This document shows, one piece after another, positions 62,787 through 64,000 of a DNA stretch of 64,000 bases. Each line of letters starts with the position of its first letter. The first letter of the stretch is position 1. The stretch is from Pseudomonas sp. MWU16-30317. Lineage in GTDB: Bacteria; Pseudomonadota; Gammaproteobacteria; Pseudomonadales; Pseudomonadaceae. A model generated the notes under the pieces. That model had not been told where the DNA came from. It ran no database searches and was given only the letters and a program-made list of their open reading frames with translations. Position numbers and translations under genes: made by a program. Location: NCBI RefSeq assembly GCF_020515695.1, contig NZ_JAIWJA010000015.1:31100-95099 (forward strand), in the 5' to 3' direction.

Positions 62787-63695
62787 ATGGCAGGTATTAC
62801 TGTGAATAATCTACGTCGCGTCGACCTCAATTTGCTGGTCACCCTCGATGCGTTGCTGGCCGACCCCAACGTCACCCGCACAGCCGAGCGTTTGCATCTG
62901 TCGCAGCCCTCGGTGAGCGTGCATCTCTCCAAACTGCGCCATGTGTTCGATGATCCGCTGTTGTTGCCGGGCCCGCGCGGCATGCGCCCGACCGCCAAGG
63001 CGGACGCGTTGCGCGAGCCACTGCGCCGGGCGCTGGAAGCCCTGACCCAGGCGATCGCGCCGGCAGGGCCTTTCGATCCCCTGCAGGCCACACATACCTG
63101 GCGAATCGCCGCCTCCGACAATAGCGCCTCGACCATTTTGCTGCCGGTGCTGGCGGGCCTGCGCGATGCCGCGCCGCACACGCGCCTGGCAGTGATCGAA
63201 AAGGCCCCTTCACGTATGGCCAAGGACGCCGAAGACGGCCATATCGATCTGGGTTTTCATACCCGCGACGATGCTCCGGCGGGCCTGCATATGCAGGTGC
63301 TGTACAGCGAGCGCTATGTGCTCGCCAGTCGCACGGGTCATCCGCTGCTGGACCAGGCGCCGAGCCTCGAGCTGTTCTGCCAGTTGCAACACGTTATGGT
63401 TTCGCCGGATGGGGGCGGGTTTATCGGCGTCACTGACCAGGTGCTGGCCGAACGCGGCTTGAGCCGCACAGTGGTGTTGTCGGTGCCGCATTTTCTGTTC
63501 GTCGCGGCGGCGCTGGCGAGCACCGATCTGGTGGCGCTGCTGCCGGCGCGGCTGGTGGCGGGCCACGGCGGCTTGCAGGTGATGGAGCCGCCCGTGCCGA
63601 TTCCCGGTTATGAAATGGCGATGTTCTGGCCTGAACGCCTACATCGGGATCCCGCCCATCAATGGCTGAGGGGGTTTATTGCGGGGTCGGTCTGA
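62787..63695 (+). CDS. LysR-family regulator (NodD/PtxR-like)
   Basis: A LysR regulator of up to 302 residues. The start pattern LRRVDLNLLVTLDALLADPNVTRTAERLHLSQPSVS is typical of the NodD/PtxR/LinR group. Translation may begin at ATG 62787 or GTG 62802; neither RBS is clear. The effector domain follows from about 95. It likely controls the divergent NAD(P)H oxidoreductase gene. Confidence 0.88.
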   Translation: MAGITVNNLRRVDLNLLVTLDALLADPNVTRTAERLHLSQPSVSVHLSKLRHVFDDPLLLPGPRGMRPTAKADALREPLRRALEALTQAIAPAGPFDPLQATHTWRIAASDNSASTILLPVLAGLRDAAPHTRLAVIEKAPSRMAKDAEDGHIDLGFHTRDDAPAGLHMQVLYSERYVLASRTGHPLLDQAPSLELFCQLQHVMVSPDGGGFIGVTDQVLAERGLSRTVVLSVPHFLFVAAALASTDLVALLPARLVAGHGGLQVMEPPVPIPGYEMAMFWPERLHRDPAHQWLRGFIAGSV

Positions 63696-63794
63696 AGCTG
63701 TTTTTGATATATATAAAACATATAGTTTTGGCTGAGCATAAACACAAAACATGGTGAGTATTACGGCGATTGAGATGTTTGGCAGGGTCGGCCC

Positions 63795-63864
63795 CTTCGC
63801 GGGCGAGCCTTGCTCCCACAATTGCATGCCGTGCATACCGTGGGAGCAAGGCTTGCCCGCGAAG
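63795..63864. repeat. Inverted REP pair
   Basis: Two 24-nt arms, 63795-63818 (CTTCGCGGGCGAGCCTTGCT...) and 63841-63864, complementary at 23 of 24 positions, with a 22-nt loop that itself contains GCATGCCGTGC-type symmetry. This is the common pseudomonad REP sequence with TTCGCGGGC and GCTCCCA ends. Confidence 0.9.
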
Positions 63865-63899
63865 CTCTTGATCTTGACTTTGACTTTGCCAGGCACCAC

Positions 63900-63938
63900 A
63901 AAGACAAAACCCCCACCTGCCTTCGCAGATGGGGGTTT
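63900..63938 (-). terminator. Intrinsic terminator of the rRNA operon
   Basis: On the minus strand CCCCCATCTGC and GCAGGTGGGGG form a stem around a GAAG loop, followed by TTTTGTCTTT. It lies just after the 3' end of 5S rRNA, as expected for an rrn terminator. Confidence 0.9.
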
Positions 63939-63949
63939 CGGAATTTAAT

Positions 63950-64000
63950 CTTGACGATGACCTACTCTCACATGGGGAAACCCCACACTACCATCGGCGA
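63950..64000 (-). rRNA. rrf: 5S ribosomal RNA, 3' part
   Basis: The minus strand reads ...TCGCCGATGGTAGTGTGGGG...CATGTGAGAGTAGGTCATCGTCAAG, the highly conserved 3' half of gammaproteobacterial (Pseudomonas) 5S rRNA. About 51 nt are in the window; the rest of the rRNA operon lies beyond the right edge. Confidence 0.95.

Larger units (their letters stand above)
63696..63949. other. Intergenic region between lysR and rrn operon end
   Basis: About 250 bp with no gene. It holds a REP pair and the rrn terminator, listed separately. The stretch 63700-63770 is AT-rich. Confidence 0.5.

Overview
The window reads as chromosomal DNA of a Pseudomonas species. It is GC-rich, carries typical pseudomonad families (OprD porin, DUF6543 toxin-like protein, GlgE/TreS-maltokinase, PxpABC, many LysR regulators), has pseudomonad-type REP palindromes, and ends inside a minus-strand 5S rRNA. 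The species cannot be named from the sequence alone.

0-25.7 kb: a small coiled-coil protein and a 1543-residue DUF6543 (dermonecrotic-toxin-like) protein are followed by an alpha-glucan/trehalose supercluster. On the plus strand lie glgA-treZ-malQ-treY-DUF2934, then glgX and a GTG-started EEP-family phosphatase/nuclease. Convergent to them is glgE-treS/maltokinase-glgB. TreY and TreZ turn glucan into trehalose. TreS with its fused maltokinase turns trehalose into maltose 1-phosphate. GlgE and GlgB rebuild branched glucan, and GlgX and MalQ trim it. No glgC or glgP is present here.

25.7-36.8 kb: an MHS-family symporter, an SDR oxidoreductase and an MHYT-GGDEF-EAL protein precede a GntR-centred catabolic island with two MFS transporters and two amidohydrolases.

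36.8-43.7 kb: a 5-oxoproline module with DUF979, DUF969, an OprD porin, a LysR regulator and pxpABC.

43.7-48.7 kb: a GAF-PAS-GGDEF-EAL protein, a cytochrome b561, a YgdI/R-type lipoprotein and a flavin monooxygenase.

48.8-51.5 kb: a decaying segment. It holds the 5' end of an iolG/mocA-like dehydrogenase, an intact but orphan sugar/inositol-type binding protein, a piece of an HSL-type hydrolase and the tail of a GntR regulator.

51.6-62 kb: a Bcr/CflA efflux gene, a LacI regulator, a membrane desaturase/hydroxylase (possibly MocD-like), a TIM-barrel isomerase, an inositol-type sugar porter, a haloacetate-dehalogenase-like hydrolase with the full expected catalytic residue set, a LysR regulator and a LeuCD-type hydro-lyase pair. 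A repeated TGATAG/CTATCA palindrome at three places links lacI, the desaturase operon and the efflux gene into a candidate regulon. This is the most interesting unexplained structure in the window.

62-64 kb: an NAD(P)H oxidoreductase with a divergent LysR regulator, a REP pair, an rrn terminator and the 3' part of 5S rRNA.
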